A stretch of 64,000 bases of DNA, from contig NZ_JH636434.1 in NCBI RefSeq assembly GCF_000255655.1, forward strand, positions 1,344,581 to 1,408,580, written 5' to 3'. The notes under the pieces are model-generated. The model searched no databases. It was not told where the DNA came from and saw only the letters and a list, made by a program, of their open reading frames with translations. Positions 18,738 to 27,143 of this stretch are shown piece by piece. Both the position numbers and the translations under genes were made by a program. The stretch is from Schlesneria paludicola DSM 18645 (lineage in GTDB: Bacteria; Planctomycetota; Planctomycetia; Planctomycetales; Planctomycetaceae). Position 1 is the first letter of the stretch. Each line of letters opens with the position of its first letter.

Positions 18738-19250
18738 GTGGTCGCTTTCCTGCTTGTCGGAATCACCGCCGTGACAAAATTCCAACTGATGTTGACGTCT
18801 CTGGTCGCCGTGATCCCCGGTGCGTTCTTGATCTTGTTGCTTGTGATGGCGCTGCTGTCACACTCCGAAAACCTGACTACAATTGCCTATGTCGTGATCG
18901 GCGGGACACTGCTGGCGACGTCGACTGTGGTGCTGATTCCTGCGGGAATTTTTGTGGGCGGACGACGCAAACCGGCGAAAGCCAAAACCACCTCGAAGAA
19001 ATCGACCGGGGACGAAATTGAAGCGGTCGATGAAGACGTCGCAGTTGTCGACGCCGATGAAATCGCCGACGACGATGATCTGGTCATGGCGACGTCCGAT
19101 TTCGAGGTCGCCGACGCCGATGACAATGCCGAAATGAGTTTTGAAGACGATCTCGATACCGAGCATGTCGAGGAAGTCGATAGCTTTGAGTTTGACGACG
19201 ATGATTTTGATATAGACGAAGATCCTAAACCGAAGAAGAAAAAACGGTGA
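18738..19250 (+). CDS. Small two-span membrane protein with long acidic tail and basic end
   Basis: I do not recognise a family. The 170-residue frame has two hydrophobic spans (about 19-38 and 47-70), then a basic patch (GGRRKPAKAKTTSKKS), an 80-residue Asp/Glu-rich segment, and a Lys-rich end (PKPKKKKR). The GTG start at 18738 is uncertain; an ATG at 18789 would keep both spans. The tail is almost certainly disordered and cytoplasmic or facing a partner with positive charge. Similar acidic-tailed small membrane proteins are common in planctomycetes, without known function. An inverted repeat overlaps its stop codon. Confidence 0.65.
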   Translation: MVAFLLVGITAVTKFQLMLTSLVAVIPGAFLILLLVMALLSHSENLTTIAYVVIGGTLLATSTVVLIPAGIFVGGRRKPAKAKTTSKKSTGDEIEAVDEDVAVVDADEIADDDDLVMATSDFEVADADDNAEMSFEDDLDTEHVEEVDSFEFDDDDFDIDEDPKPKKKKR

Positions 19251-19266
19251 CCATAGCCGGTCACCG
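19245..19266 (+). terminator. Hairpin overlapping the stop codon of the acidic-tail gene
   Basis: CGGTGACC and GGTCACCG form a perfect 8-bp stem around ATAGCC, with the TGA stop inside the left arm. No T run follows, so it may be a transcript-end stabiliser rather than a complete intrinsic terminator. Confidence 0.5.
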
Positions 19267-19537
19267 TTCACACGCCGAGGACGGACTCAATTTCCCGCGA
19301 CAATGAGAAGGATTTCTCCGGTCGACGCGTTCGGGATTTCAATGTAAGGGGGACAATGCGTCTGCCCTCCTCTCACCGGGCTGCGACCGGTTACCCTCGG
19401 CCGCGACTGACGTTTCAGACCCCCGTCGGCAGGCGTGATGCTTTCGGCCTGGGATAACAAGTCGACGAGCCCGACCCGAACAAGCGGTCGTCTCACGGGC
19501 GTTTCTGGGAACGGATCAGGCCATATTGGCGGTGCCG

Positions 19538-20356
19538 TTAGCTACTGGCGCTGCGATAGTGCCGTAGTGACCAATTGAAGACGGATCGCGAAACGGCAAA
19601 CGTCACCGCGCACAGTGCGATCGTGATTCCCGAAAGCCAGCTCGGCTGAAGTCCCTTACCGAGTAGAACTCGCGCGGGAACGGTCACGACCAGCAGAATC
19701 GGCAAAACATACGAAAACAGAAATCGAAAGACTTCCGCCGCAGGTGACCCGCTGTAAATGCTACTGGGATACCGCGCGAAGATGGTGACATAAAACCAGA
19801 AATCGAGCAGTCCCTGGTTCCTGCCGAAGAAAATACTGGTTGCCGCCAGACCGATCATCAGGCTGTAAAAGAACGCCACCGCAGAGACGATCAACAGGCC
19901 GTACGTCACGAGTTCGGTTAAGGTCACATGATGTCCCGAACTCCAGACGGAATAGACCAACAACGCTCCGGAAAACACCATCTGCGAGGTCATCGCCAGT
20001 TCCATCTTCTCCAGTGAAACTAGAAACTGCGTGTCGATCGGTTTAAGCAGCGCGAAATCCAGGTCACCGGTTCGGATCAGCTCGCTGAATCGCGCGCAGT
20101 TGGGCATAAAAAACGCCTCAACAATCGAATTCACCAGCATCCCCGTCGCCATGAATCCGAAGTATTCTTCGCGCGTCCAATCATTGATCAACCGAACGTT
20201 GCGAAAGATCAGGTCGAACATCACGATCTGAACCGCGAACCAGAAACCGCGCGTCAACAGCGTGATCAGAAAATTGCTTTGAAACATCAGTTCGCGCATC
20301 AGCGAGTTGCGAAAAAACGTGGCGAACACGCGTCGGTACATTTTGGCCGAGGACAT
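19538..20356 (-). CDS. ABC-2 type transporter permease subunit
   Basis: The 272-residue protein has six likely membrane spans and the [21 protein letters not shown] stretch found in the COG3694-type ABC-2 permeases. It would form an export channel with a second permease (COG4587-like) and an ATPase, but neither is next to it: downstream is a gap and the acidic-tail gene, upstream is purM. It is transcribed in the same direction as purM with a 255-base gap. The substrate is unknown. The ATG at 20356 has no clear ribosome binding site. Confidence 0.82.
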   Translation of the reverse strand: MSSAKMYRRVFATFFRNSLMRELMFQSNFLITLLTRGFWFAVQIVMFDLIFRNVRLINDWTREEYFGFMATGMLVNSIVEAFFMPNCARFSELIRTGDLDFALLKPIDTQFLVSLEKMELAMTSQMVFSGALLVYSVWSSGHHVTLTELVTYGLLIVSAVAFFYSLMIGLAATSIFFGRNQGLLDFWFYVTIFARYPSSIYSGSPAAEVFRFLFSYVLPILLVVTVPARVLLGKGLQPSWLSGITIALCAVTFAVSRSVFNWSLRHYRSASS

Positions 20357-20611
20357 TCGGGTTCGACTTCTTCAAAGCAGGTCTGGTCATTCACAACAAG
20401 GACAACCAGCGATTGAGAGTTCGCTGGTGCCCGCCACTTCACGAGCCGCGTTCAGGTCATCGTTCACGAATTCAGAACAGACACATTTTGATGGCAAACA
20501 ACGCGCGTGGCATTCTCATCCTTGCGTTGCTTTGCCGATCAAAGCGGGTCCATCCCCCTGTCTGCCCCATGAACCGTCTCGATTTTCAATTCGCGACGAC
20601 TCAATTCACGA

Positions 20612-21676
20612 CTATGACGCGTAGTCAACTCCACGAGTTCCGGCCTGGATGCGTCCCACGATCCAACTTTCGGTTCCCGCCTGAGTCAACTGGCGACGGA
20701 TACTCTCCACAAACTGCGGACGCACGATCAACGTGAATCCGATCCCCATATTGAACACATGATACATTTCATCGCGATCGATCCCGCCAAGGCCTTGCAG
20801 CCAGCCAAACAGCTTCGGAACCGGCCAGGCATTTCGGTCGATCGACAGACGACATCCCTCGGGCAACAATCGTTCGATGTTGTCTTTCAAACCGCCACCC
20901 GTGATATGCGCGAGTCCCGAAATCGCGACTTTAACTCGATAGGATTTCAGGATTCCGAGAATCCATTTCGGATACAGTCGCGTTGGTTCGAGCAGGACCT
21001 GACCGACCGTTTTTTCCAGTTCGGGAATCACGTCGTTCACCGAAAGATTCGCCATCCCGAACACGACTTTGCGAATCAGACTATAGCCGTTGGAATGAAA
21101 ACCGCTCGACGGCAAGCCAATCACAACGTCGTCCGGCCGAATGGCTTTCCCATCAACCAGCCGTGACCGCTCGGCAACTCCCACGCAAAATCCAGCCATG
21201 TCAAAATCGCCGTCGTGGTAGATATCCGGCATGATGGCGGTCTCGCCACCCAATAGTGACGCCCCGCACTCCACGCAGCCGTCACTGACACCTTGCACGA
21301 GCGACGAAATCAAATCCGGATTGTCTTTCCCGAGTGCCAGATAGTCTAGAAACAACAGCGGCTCAGCGCCCAGGCACAAGACGTCGTTCACGGACATTGC
21401 AACCAGATCGATTCCGACCGTGTCGTACTTTCCAACTAGCTGCGCCACCTTTAGCTTCGTCCCGACTCCGTCGGTCCCTGAAACCAGGACGGGATCATGA
21501 TAGCTGGCCTTCCCCGGTCGCTGGGAATGATTCAATCGCATCAATCCAGCAAACGCATCCGCCAGCGGAAGGACGCGCGGCGTGAAGGTGCGTTGCATCA
21601 AATTCGGCAGGCGCTGCATTGCTTCGTCGTACAGTTCAAGATCCACACCTGCGGATTTGTAGGTGACATTCGCCAT
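20612..21676 (-). CDS. purM: Phosphoribosylformylglycinamidine cyclo-ligase
   Basis: PurM closes the imidazole ring of purines (FGAM + ATP to AIR). The 354-residue protein carries the family blocks SGTDGVGTKLKVA, GIDLVAMSVNDVLCLGAEPLLFLDY, GCVECGASLLGGETA, DVVIGLPSSGFHSNGYSL, LAHITGGGLKDN and FNMGIGF. Length is normal. No other pur gene is in the window. It lies opposite a histidine kinase gene across a 324-base divergent region. Confidence 0.96.
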   Translation of the reverse strand: MANVTYKSAGVDLELYDEAMQRLPNLMQRTFTPRVLPLADAFAGLMRLNHSQRPGKASYHDPVLVSGTDGVGTKLKVAQLVGKYDTVGIDLVAMSVNDVLCLGAEPLLFLDYLALGKDNPDLISSLVQGVSDGCVECGASLLGGETAIMPDIYHDGDFDMAGFCVGVAERSRLVDGKAIRPDDVVIGLPSSGFHSNGYSLIRKVVFGMANLSVNDVIPELEKTVGQVLLEPTRLYPKWILGILKSYRVKVAISGLAHITGGGLKDNIERLLPEGCRLSIDRNAWPVPKLFGWLQGLGGIDRDEMYHVFNMGIGFTLIVRPQFVESIRRQLTQAGTESWIVGRIQAGTRGVDYAS

Positions 21677-22000
21677 CGTTGTTCAAAGCTTTCCAGCGGG
21701 AAGAAAACCGGGTTGCAAGTCCAATTGCGCAGGATGATAGCAGTCGGTTCTACGATTGTCAGTTCGTCATCGTCAATCAACGTCCGACTTCAAAACCGGC
21801 CACCGGATGGCTATCGTTCATGAAGTCAAAGGCGCTGGCCAGGTTGTTTCGCCGGCAGTCCGCCTTCACTACCGCTTGAATTGCCAGGGTCCGGCTTCGT
21901 CACCATCTGACGCGGTCACGTCTTGTTCCACACTTGTGGATCTTGGGCCATCGCATCTTCTGGCGGCCTGACCGACTTCGACTTCGTAGGGACCACGATC
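21677..22000. other. Divergent intergenic region between purM and the histidine kinase
   Basis: Should contain both promoters. I see no strong repeat, structured RNA or purine-riboswitch-like sequence. The kinase frame stays open through the last 78 bases, but the coding start is better placed at the GTG at 22001. Confidence 0.45.
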
Positions 22001-22945
22001 GTGAGCAGTGCCCTTCGTTCACGGACGACAATCGGACTTCCGATCACGCTCAGCGTTGTCTTGATGACGCTGAATGTGATGCTGATGGTCTATTGGATCG
22101 TACTACTCGCCCACTCACATGGGTGGAGTTCATTAATCATCGGTGTGGCCGTGTTCGCCCTGATCCTGGTCGGGTTGTCGTTTTACCTGTTTCTCATGAT
22201 CAAAGAAGTGCGACTGAATCAGCGGCAGGCGAATTTCATTGATAGCGTGACGCATGAACTGAAGTCACCGATCGCGTCGCTGCGGCTCTATCTGGAAACA
22301 CTCGAAATGCGAGCCGTTACGGACGAGCAGCGCACGAAGTTCTATCGAGTCATGGAAGAGGAACTGGAACGACTCGATCATCTCATCACACAACTGTTGG
22401 AAGTTGGCCGAATTGACGCCATCGGCGAACAATCCGTCCCTGAAGAAATTGACCTGGATAGCTTTCTACGAAAATGTGGTGCGGCAACCTGCGCGCATCA
22501 CAAGTGTGAAGAGAGCGAGACGATCACATACGATTTCCAGCCGGCCATGGTGTTCGCTCGACCGCTAGTCCTGGAAACGGTGTTCCGCAACCTGCTCGAC
22601 AATGCCATTAAGTATGCGGGCGAGCCGCCTCGCGTCGAAGTCCAGGTGCGACTTGGCGAACGTGGGCGTGTCATTACGCGAATCATGGACAACGGACAAG
22701 GCGTCCCCCCCGAACTGCGGAAGCGGATTTTTCGCATGTTCTTTCGGGCAGGCAGTGAATTGACACGACGACGCAAAGGCACGGGATTGGGGCTTTACAT
22801 CGTGCACACGCTCGTCAAACAACTGAACGGCCGGGTCAGTGTCCATGACCGCAGTGGACAACCCGGCAGTGTGTTTGAAGTCGATCTACCCGGACATCGT
22901 GGACTTGCGACCACACCGAATCGCGCGACCGACGCATTGAATTGA
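22001..22945 (+). CDS. Membrane-bound sensor histidine kinase
   Basis: A 314-residue kinase. Two membrane spans (about 15-36 and 42-63) flank a very short loop, so it has no sizeable extracellular sensor. Then comes the HisKA helix with the phospho-acceptor His in VTHELKSPIASLR, and a HATPase_c domain with N box NLLDNAIKYA, G1 DNGQGVP and G2 GTGLGLYI. The GTG at 22001 with AGGGA nine bases upstream is preferred over the ATG at 21923. No response regulator is adjacent, so its partner is encoded elsewhere. It probably senses membrane state or takes its signal from another protein. Confidence 0.9.
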   Translation: MSSALRSRTTIGLPITLSVVLMTLNVMLMVYWIVLLAHSHGWSSLIIGVAVFALILVGLSFYLFLMIKEVRLNQRQANFIDSVTHELKSPIASLRLYLETLEMRAVTDEQRTKFYRVMEEELERLDHLITQLLEVGRIDAIGEQSVPEEIDLDSFLRKCGAATCAHHKCEESETITYDFQPAMVFARPLVLETVFRNLLDNAIKYAGEPPRVEVQVRLGERGRVITRIMDNGQGVPPELRKRIFRMFFRAGSELTRRRKGTGLGLYIVHTLVKQLNGRVSVHDRSGQPGSVFEVDLPGHRGLATTPNRATDALN

Positions 22946-23028
22946 CGCGGCACCCCAGCTGCCCACAATGACACGCGACTCAGACTTCCTCGAACTCACA
23001 TCTTGTGTATCTCACGTAGTTACAGGAT

Positions 23029-23050
23029 TGACCATGTCGCGTCATGGTCA
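23029..23050 (+). terminator. Possible terminator after the histidine kinase
   Basis: TGACCATG and CATGGTCA form a perfect 8-bp stem around TCGCGT, followed by TCTTTT. It is 83 bases past the kinase stop and fits a modest intrinsic terminator. Confidence 0.55.
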
Positions 23051-23219
23051 TCTTTTGTACAGAATTTCCAAAGTTTTTTTCTTTTCATGAATCGTGCATG
23101 TCACCTCTGGAAACTCGACGATTGGCTGCTAGCAGGTACAATCACATCGGTCGCTGCCGATGAAGTTCATAGGCAGCAAGAGAATTTGGATGTTCATCTG
23201 TTCGACGGAGGAAGCATCG

Positions 23220-23774
23220 ATGAAGAAGTGTTTCGTAGCATGTGCGGCGCTTGTGTTGGCTTCGGCGGGTCTATTGTCCGCCGCTGAAATTCAGTCGGGT
23301 CTGGAAAAAGGAAACAAAGTTCCAGCATTCGACGTGAAGGACGTCACAGGCCCGTTCAAGAATGACGGCGAGCTCTGCTATCGTTGTCGCTATGGCAATC
23401 AGCCAGTCGTCAGCATCTTTGCCAAGGAAATGTCAGATGAAGTGGTCCAGTTGTCAAAAGAAATCGACAACGTCGTCGCCAAGCACCGCGATGAAAAAAT
23501 GGCGGGCTTCGTGGTTTTGATGTCGGATAATCCCGAAAAGGCCGCTCCTGCCCTGGTGGAAGTCGCCGCCAAGCACAAGATTTCGCAGTTGCCGCTGACG
23601 ACCTTTGATGGAATCAAAGGACCTCCAGCATACAAGATCAACGAAAAGGCCGACGTCACCGTGATGATGTGGGTCGAAGGCAAAGTGAAGGTCAGCCAGG
23701 GACTGAGCAAGTCCGACCTGACCAAGGAAACGATTGCAAAGCTGGTCAGCGAAACCAAAACGATTCTTGACTAG
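23220..23774 (+). CDS. Secreted thioredoxin-like protein
   Basis: A 184-residue protein with a clear signal peptide (MKKCFVACAALVLASAG, cleavage near LSAAE). The mature part looks like a thioredoxin-fold domain of the planctomycete secreted type: a CYRC pair near residue 57, followed by NQPVVSIFAKE and a late PPAYKINEKADVTVMMW strand. It could be a thiol-disulfide or peroxiredoxin-like protein in the periplasm, although the CxxC context is not classical. GGAGGAA lies seven bases upstream of the ATG at 23220, the best ribosome binding site in the area, so I reject the earlier Met at 23160. A strong terminator follows. Confidence 0.8.
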   Translation: MKKCFVACAALVLASAGLLSAAEIQSGLEKGNKVPAFDVKDVTGPFKNDGELCYRCRYGNQPVVSIFAKEMSDEVVQLSKEIDNVVAKHRDEKMAGFVVLMSDNPEKAAPALVEVAAKHKISQLPLTTFDGIKGPPAYKINEKADVTVMMWVEGKVKVSQGLSKSDLTKETIAKLVSETKTILD

Positions 23775-23908
23775 TGACGCAGTCTTTCAGCACATGGCAG
23801 GTCCATGAGCCTCGCCCGCTGGTCTGCTCGCGGCAAGTTCATCGACGTGTCAATTCAGGTTAGAAGCTCTTCAAGTCCGTTGACTTGTAGATGAATTCGA
23901 CAGATCGG

Positions 23909-23945
23909 CCCCCCATGTTTATCGAAACATGGGGGGCGTTTTTTT
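23909..23945 (+). terminator. Strong rho-independent terminator
   Basis: CCCCCCATGTTT and AAACATGGGGGG form a perfect 12-bp stem with an ATCG tetraloop, followed by CG and seven T. It ends transcription of the thioredoxin-like gene. Confidence 0.95.
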
Positions 23946-24105
23946 GGTGGCATGATCGGATTTTCGAATCCGCCCACTGCGCATTTGTCATGTTTGATTC
24001 GAAAATACTTCGAAACAAACTTTGGACGTGATTTCGTGGCCACATTACGTAAGATAGTCACGATCGTTGATTTGAGAACTGCACGAATCTCCTCATTCGT
24101 ATTGT

Positions 24106-24146
24106 GTTGAAAGAATGGAGGGGCTGGTTCCGCCCCGTTTCAAAAC
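24106..24146. repeat. Divergent GGGGACTGGC-type hairpin repeat
   Basis: GTTGAAA (24106-24112) and TTTCAAAAC (24138-24146) flank an inner GGGGC-TGGTTCC-GCCCC hairpin (24120-24136). The layout, outer GTTGAAA arm and inner GGGG..TGG.TCCG block, is that of the hairpin family at 44250 and 55621, but the core is shortened. It lies in the 580-base gap between the thioredoxin-like gene and the ECF sigma factor; apart from this and the terminator at 23909 I see nothing in that gap. Confidence 0.55.
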
Positions 24147-24354
24147 CGTCATGACGGCATGACGCTCAAGGTGCCCGTCCTCCCAATTTCCGAACTGAAC
24201 GAGCCAACCAGTACTTAGGCTTTTGGGGGGTGCGTCAATCGACGCCAAACTCAGCCTGATGGATTCTGGCAAGTGGAGTCAATGGTCAAAGAAAGACTCC
24301 AATCCGAGCCTGCGGATCGCTCACCCTTGATTAGGTCCGCTGGATAGATCGTCG

Positions 24355-24966
24355 ATGTCAGCCTCCACCACCATCAATTTGAAGCGTTGTCTGCAGTCGC
24401 TGAGCGACCATGACCCTTCGGCGCGCGGTGAACTGCTGGCCTACGCAGAACGTCGGCTCAAAATTTTGGCCGACCGAATGTTCTTCCGCTATCGAGGTTT
24501 GAACTACCGCGAACATGCCGACGACCTGCTACAGGAAGCGATGATTCGCCTTTGGAAATCGCTTGAGGCCGTCGGTCCGACAACCGTCGAAGAGTTCATG
24601 GGATTGGCCGCCCTGCAGATTCGCCGGGCACTCAATGACATGGTTCGCAACCATTTCAGGCAGAACAACGGAGCGGCCGTATTTCTCTTGTCGGCATCGG
24701 ATTCCCAAGGCGGTCCAGTTGGGGTCGTCGCGGACAGTGCGGATATGGCCCCCGAAGATCTGATGCGCTGGACTGAATTTCACGCCGCCGTCGATCAGCT
24801 CGAAGAACCCGACCGGACCGCGTTTGACCTGCTGTACTACCACGAATTGCCTCAATCCGAGGTCGCGGAACTGATGAAAGTATCGGATCGGCAAATCCGG
24901 CGATACTGGCTGTCAGCCCGCCGCACCCTTCTACGGATGCTGGATGGGTCGTGGCCCAAGCTGTAG
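24355..24966 (+). CDS. RNA polymerase sigma factor, ECF family
   Basis: A 203-residue sigma-70-like factor. Region 2 shows YREHADDLLQEAMIRLWKSL, the DxxQE motif used for core binding, and region 4 shows a helix-turn-helix, LPQSEVAELMKVSDRQIRRYWLSARRTL, that would read the -35 box. It lacks regions 1 and 3. The type is the planctomycete-abundant ECF group often coupled to serine/threonine kinases rather than to an anti-sigma gene; none is adjacent here. It is likely monocistronic. Confidence 0.88.
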   Translation: MSASTTINLKRCLQSLSDHDPSARGELLAYAERRLKILADRMFFRYRGLNYREHADDLLQEAMIRLWKSLEAVGPTTVEEFMGLAALQIRRALNDMVRNHFRQNNGAAVFLLSASDSQGGPVGVVADSADMAPEDLMRWTEFHAAVDQLEEPDRTAFDLLYYHELPQSEVAELMKVSDRQIRRYWLSARRTLLRMLDGSWPKL

Positions 24967-25187
24967 TAAATGCCGATCCGTTCCCACAGCGCCAAAACCT
25001 GCCAAATTGTCGCCGTCGGATGACCACGGATTGCTTTACCGCAATGGAAGTTCACACTACAATCCTCGTCCGCCGCAAACGGGACCAGTCATCCCATAGG
25101 CGGTTTGACGTCGCCTGCACTTCGTTCGTTTGAACACTGGCATGCTTCATGCCGTTCGAATGAACCGAATCAGTGGCGGAATTCAGC

Positions 25188-25261
<74 letters not shown>

Positions 25262-25667
25262 TTTCTTTTTCTTTGCGGACCCGCCATTTCGGCGAGAGTC
25301 GCCCCCCGTTGAGATTTACCTACCTGGTCTCAACATCGTTCCGGTGCCTGTGAGCCTTCCAGCATCCAGCGACCGCACACAAGCGATTCCATGTTCTTCT
25401 GCGTCCGTCCGTTGGGGAATGATCTCTGTTCTTTTCGCATTTCTGTGACAATCCCGAACCCGTCGTGAAGACATGGTGTCAAAAGCCCGCGGCTTCCTGA
25501 GCCTGTCGCGACAATTGAACTTTTCGCGTTTCCCGAGTCACTGGCCGCAACCGATCACGGTCGGGCGCATCAATTCTTCAACCTGCTCCGAAGTTCACTC
25601 CCATTGAATGGTCTTCGGCAATCGTCTTCCATTCTTCAGTTCCCGTATCCATTCGGCGGGCCCCTCG
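25262..25667. other. Region between tRNA-Arg and hen1; no gene seen
   Basis: Presumably carries the promoter of the hen1-pnkp operon. The hen1 frame is open upstream to 25608, but the conserved N-terminus starts at 25668. No structured element stood out. Confidence 0.45.
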
Positions 25668-27071
25668 ATGCTGCTCACGATTTCAACCACACATGCGCCC
25701 GCAACCGATCTTGGATTTCTGTTGCACAAACACCCGGATCGTTGTCAGACGTTTTCTGCAAGCTACGGTTCGACACATGTCTTCTATCCCGAAGCGACGG
25801 ACGAGCGAACAACGGTGGCTCTGTTGCTTGAAGTCGATCCCGTCGGCCTGGTGCGAAACCGCCGATACGAGGCAGCTCACCTTGCACAATATGTGAACGA
25901 CCGCCCTTATGTGGCGTCTTCGTTTCTCAGTGTCGCGATCGCGCAGGTGTTTCGCTCGGCGTTGAACGGGCGCTGCGAAGCACGCGAAGAACTTGCCCGG
26001 ACCCCCATTCCATTGTCGGCGCGCCTGGACGTCTTGCCCGTCCGCGGCGGCGAGGATTTTCTGCGAAAACTGTTTGAGCCTTTGGGGTACTCCCTTGATG
26101 CACAGCGCTATCCACTTGACGAACAGTTTCCGGAATGGGGGGACAGCCCTTATTACTCCGTCACAATCTCGGGAACAAAACGGCTGTCAGAACTGTTGAC
26201 ACACCTGTACGTCTTGATCCCGGTCTTCGATAACCAGAAGCACTACCACTTCGGGGACGATGAAATCGAGAAACTGCTCGACAAAGCATCGGTCTGGCTC
26301 GCGGATCATCCTGAAAAAGATCAGATTGCGCGCCGGTATCTCGGCCACAAACCGAACCTTTATCGGGAAGCGCTCGCCCGATTGATTGACGACGAGGTTC
26401 TCGAAGAGGAGCTCACGGAAGAAAAACCATTGAGCCCCGAGGTTCAGCTTGAAGAGAAAGTCAGCCTGAATGAGCAACGACTCGGATCGGTCCTTGCCGC
26501 ACTTCGCGCAAGCGGCGCACAGAGCGTCATCGATTTGGGTTGCGGCGAAGGGAAACTGCTGCGTGAGGTGATCGCCGATCGTCAGTTCCAGCGAATTCTC
26601 GGCATGGATGTTTCCGTGCGGGCATTGGAAATTGCCCAGCGACGCCTGAAGCTGGACCGACTTCCAGAGAGCGTGGCCGAACGTGTTCAACTCATTCACG
26701 GTTCACTGATTTATCGCGACAAACGACTATCAGGCTTTGATGCCGCGGCCCTTGTGGAGGTGATCGAACATCTCGATCCACCACGATTGTCGGCCTGCGA
26801 ACGCGTCATCTTCGAATTCGCCCACCCGAAAACGGTCATCGTGACGACGCCCAATCAGGAATACAACACGATGTGGGAGACGTTACCTGCGGGCCAATTT
26901 CGTCACGCGGATCACCGATTCGAATGGACACGGCAAGAGTTTCAGGATTGGTCAAACCGCATCGCGGAACGGCATGGGTATACGGTGGAATTTGTCGGAA
27001 TCGGGCCGAACGACCCCGTCGTTGGCTCGCCCACTCAAATGAGCATCTTTCAAACCCGAGATGCCCGCTAA
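25668..27071 (+). CDS. hen1: Bacterial Hen1, 3'-terminal RNA ribose 2'-O-methyltransferase
   Basis: Bacterial Hen1 methylates the 2'-OH at the 3' end of a broken RNA before Pnkp seals it, so the repaired site resists repeat cleavage. The 467-residue protein starts MLLTIST-THAPATDLGFLLHKHPDR, the conserved N-terminal domain that binds Pnkp and activates its ligase. The C-terminal methyltransferase has SAM motif VIDLGCGEGKLLRE and the Mn-binding set EVIEHLD plus a distal HADHRFEWTR. The start at 25668 matches family length; the ATG at 25608 adds 20 unrelated residues. pnkp follows after 72 bases. Confidence 0.96.
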   Translation: MLLTISTTHAPATDLGFLLHKHPDRCQTFSASYGSTHVFYPEATDERTTVALLLEVDPVGLVRNRRYEAAHLAQYVNDRPYVASSFLSVAIAQVFRSALNGRCEAREELARTPIPLSARLDVLPVRGGEDFLRKLFEPLGYSLDAQRYPLDEQFPEWGDSPYYSVTISGTKRLSELLTHLYVLIPVFDNQKHYHFGDDEIEKLLDKASVWLADHPEKDQIARRYLGHKPNLYREALARLIDDEVLEEELTEEKPLSPEVQLEEKVSLNEQRLGSVLAALRASGAQSVIDLGCGEGKLLREVIADRQFQRILGMDVSVRALEIAQRRLKLDRLPESVAERVQLIHGSLIYRDKRLSGFDAAALVEVIEHLDPPRLSACERVIFEFAHPKTVIVTTPNQEYNTMWETLPAGQFRHADHRFEWTRQEFQDWSNRIAERHGYTVEFVGIGPNDPVVGSPTQMSIFQTRDAR

Positions 27072-27143
27072 CGTGGCCGGTAGGACATTGATCCCGATTG
27101 ACTTGAACGAGCGATCGCCGCCTCTCAAAAACGAACACGATAC

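Noticed and set aside
19287-19496. 69-residue minus-strand frame between the acidic-tail gene and the ABC permease
   Set aside because: No ribosome binding site, domain, or similarity that I recognise; too short to support.
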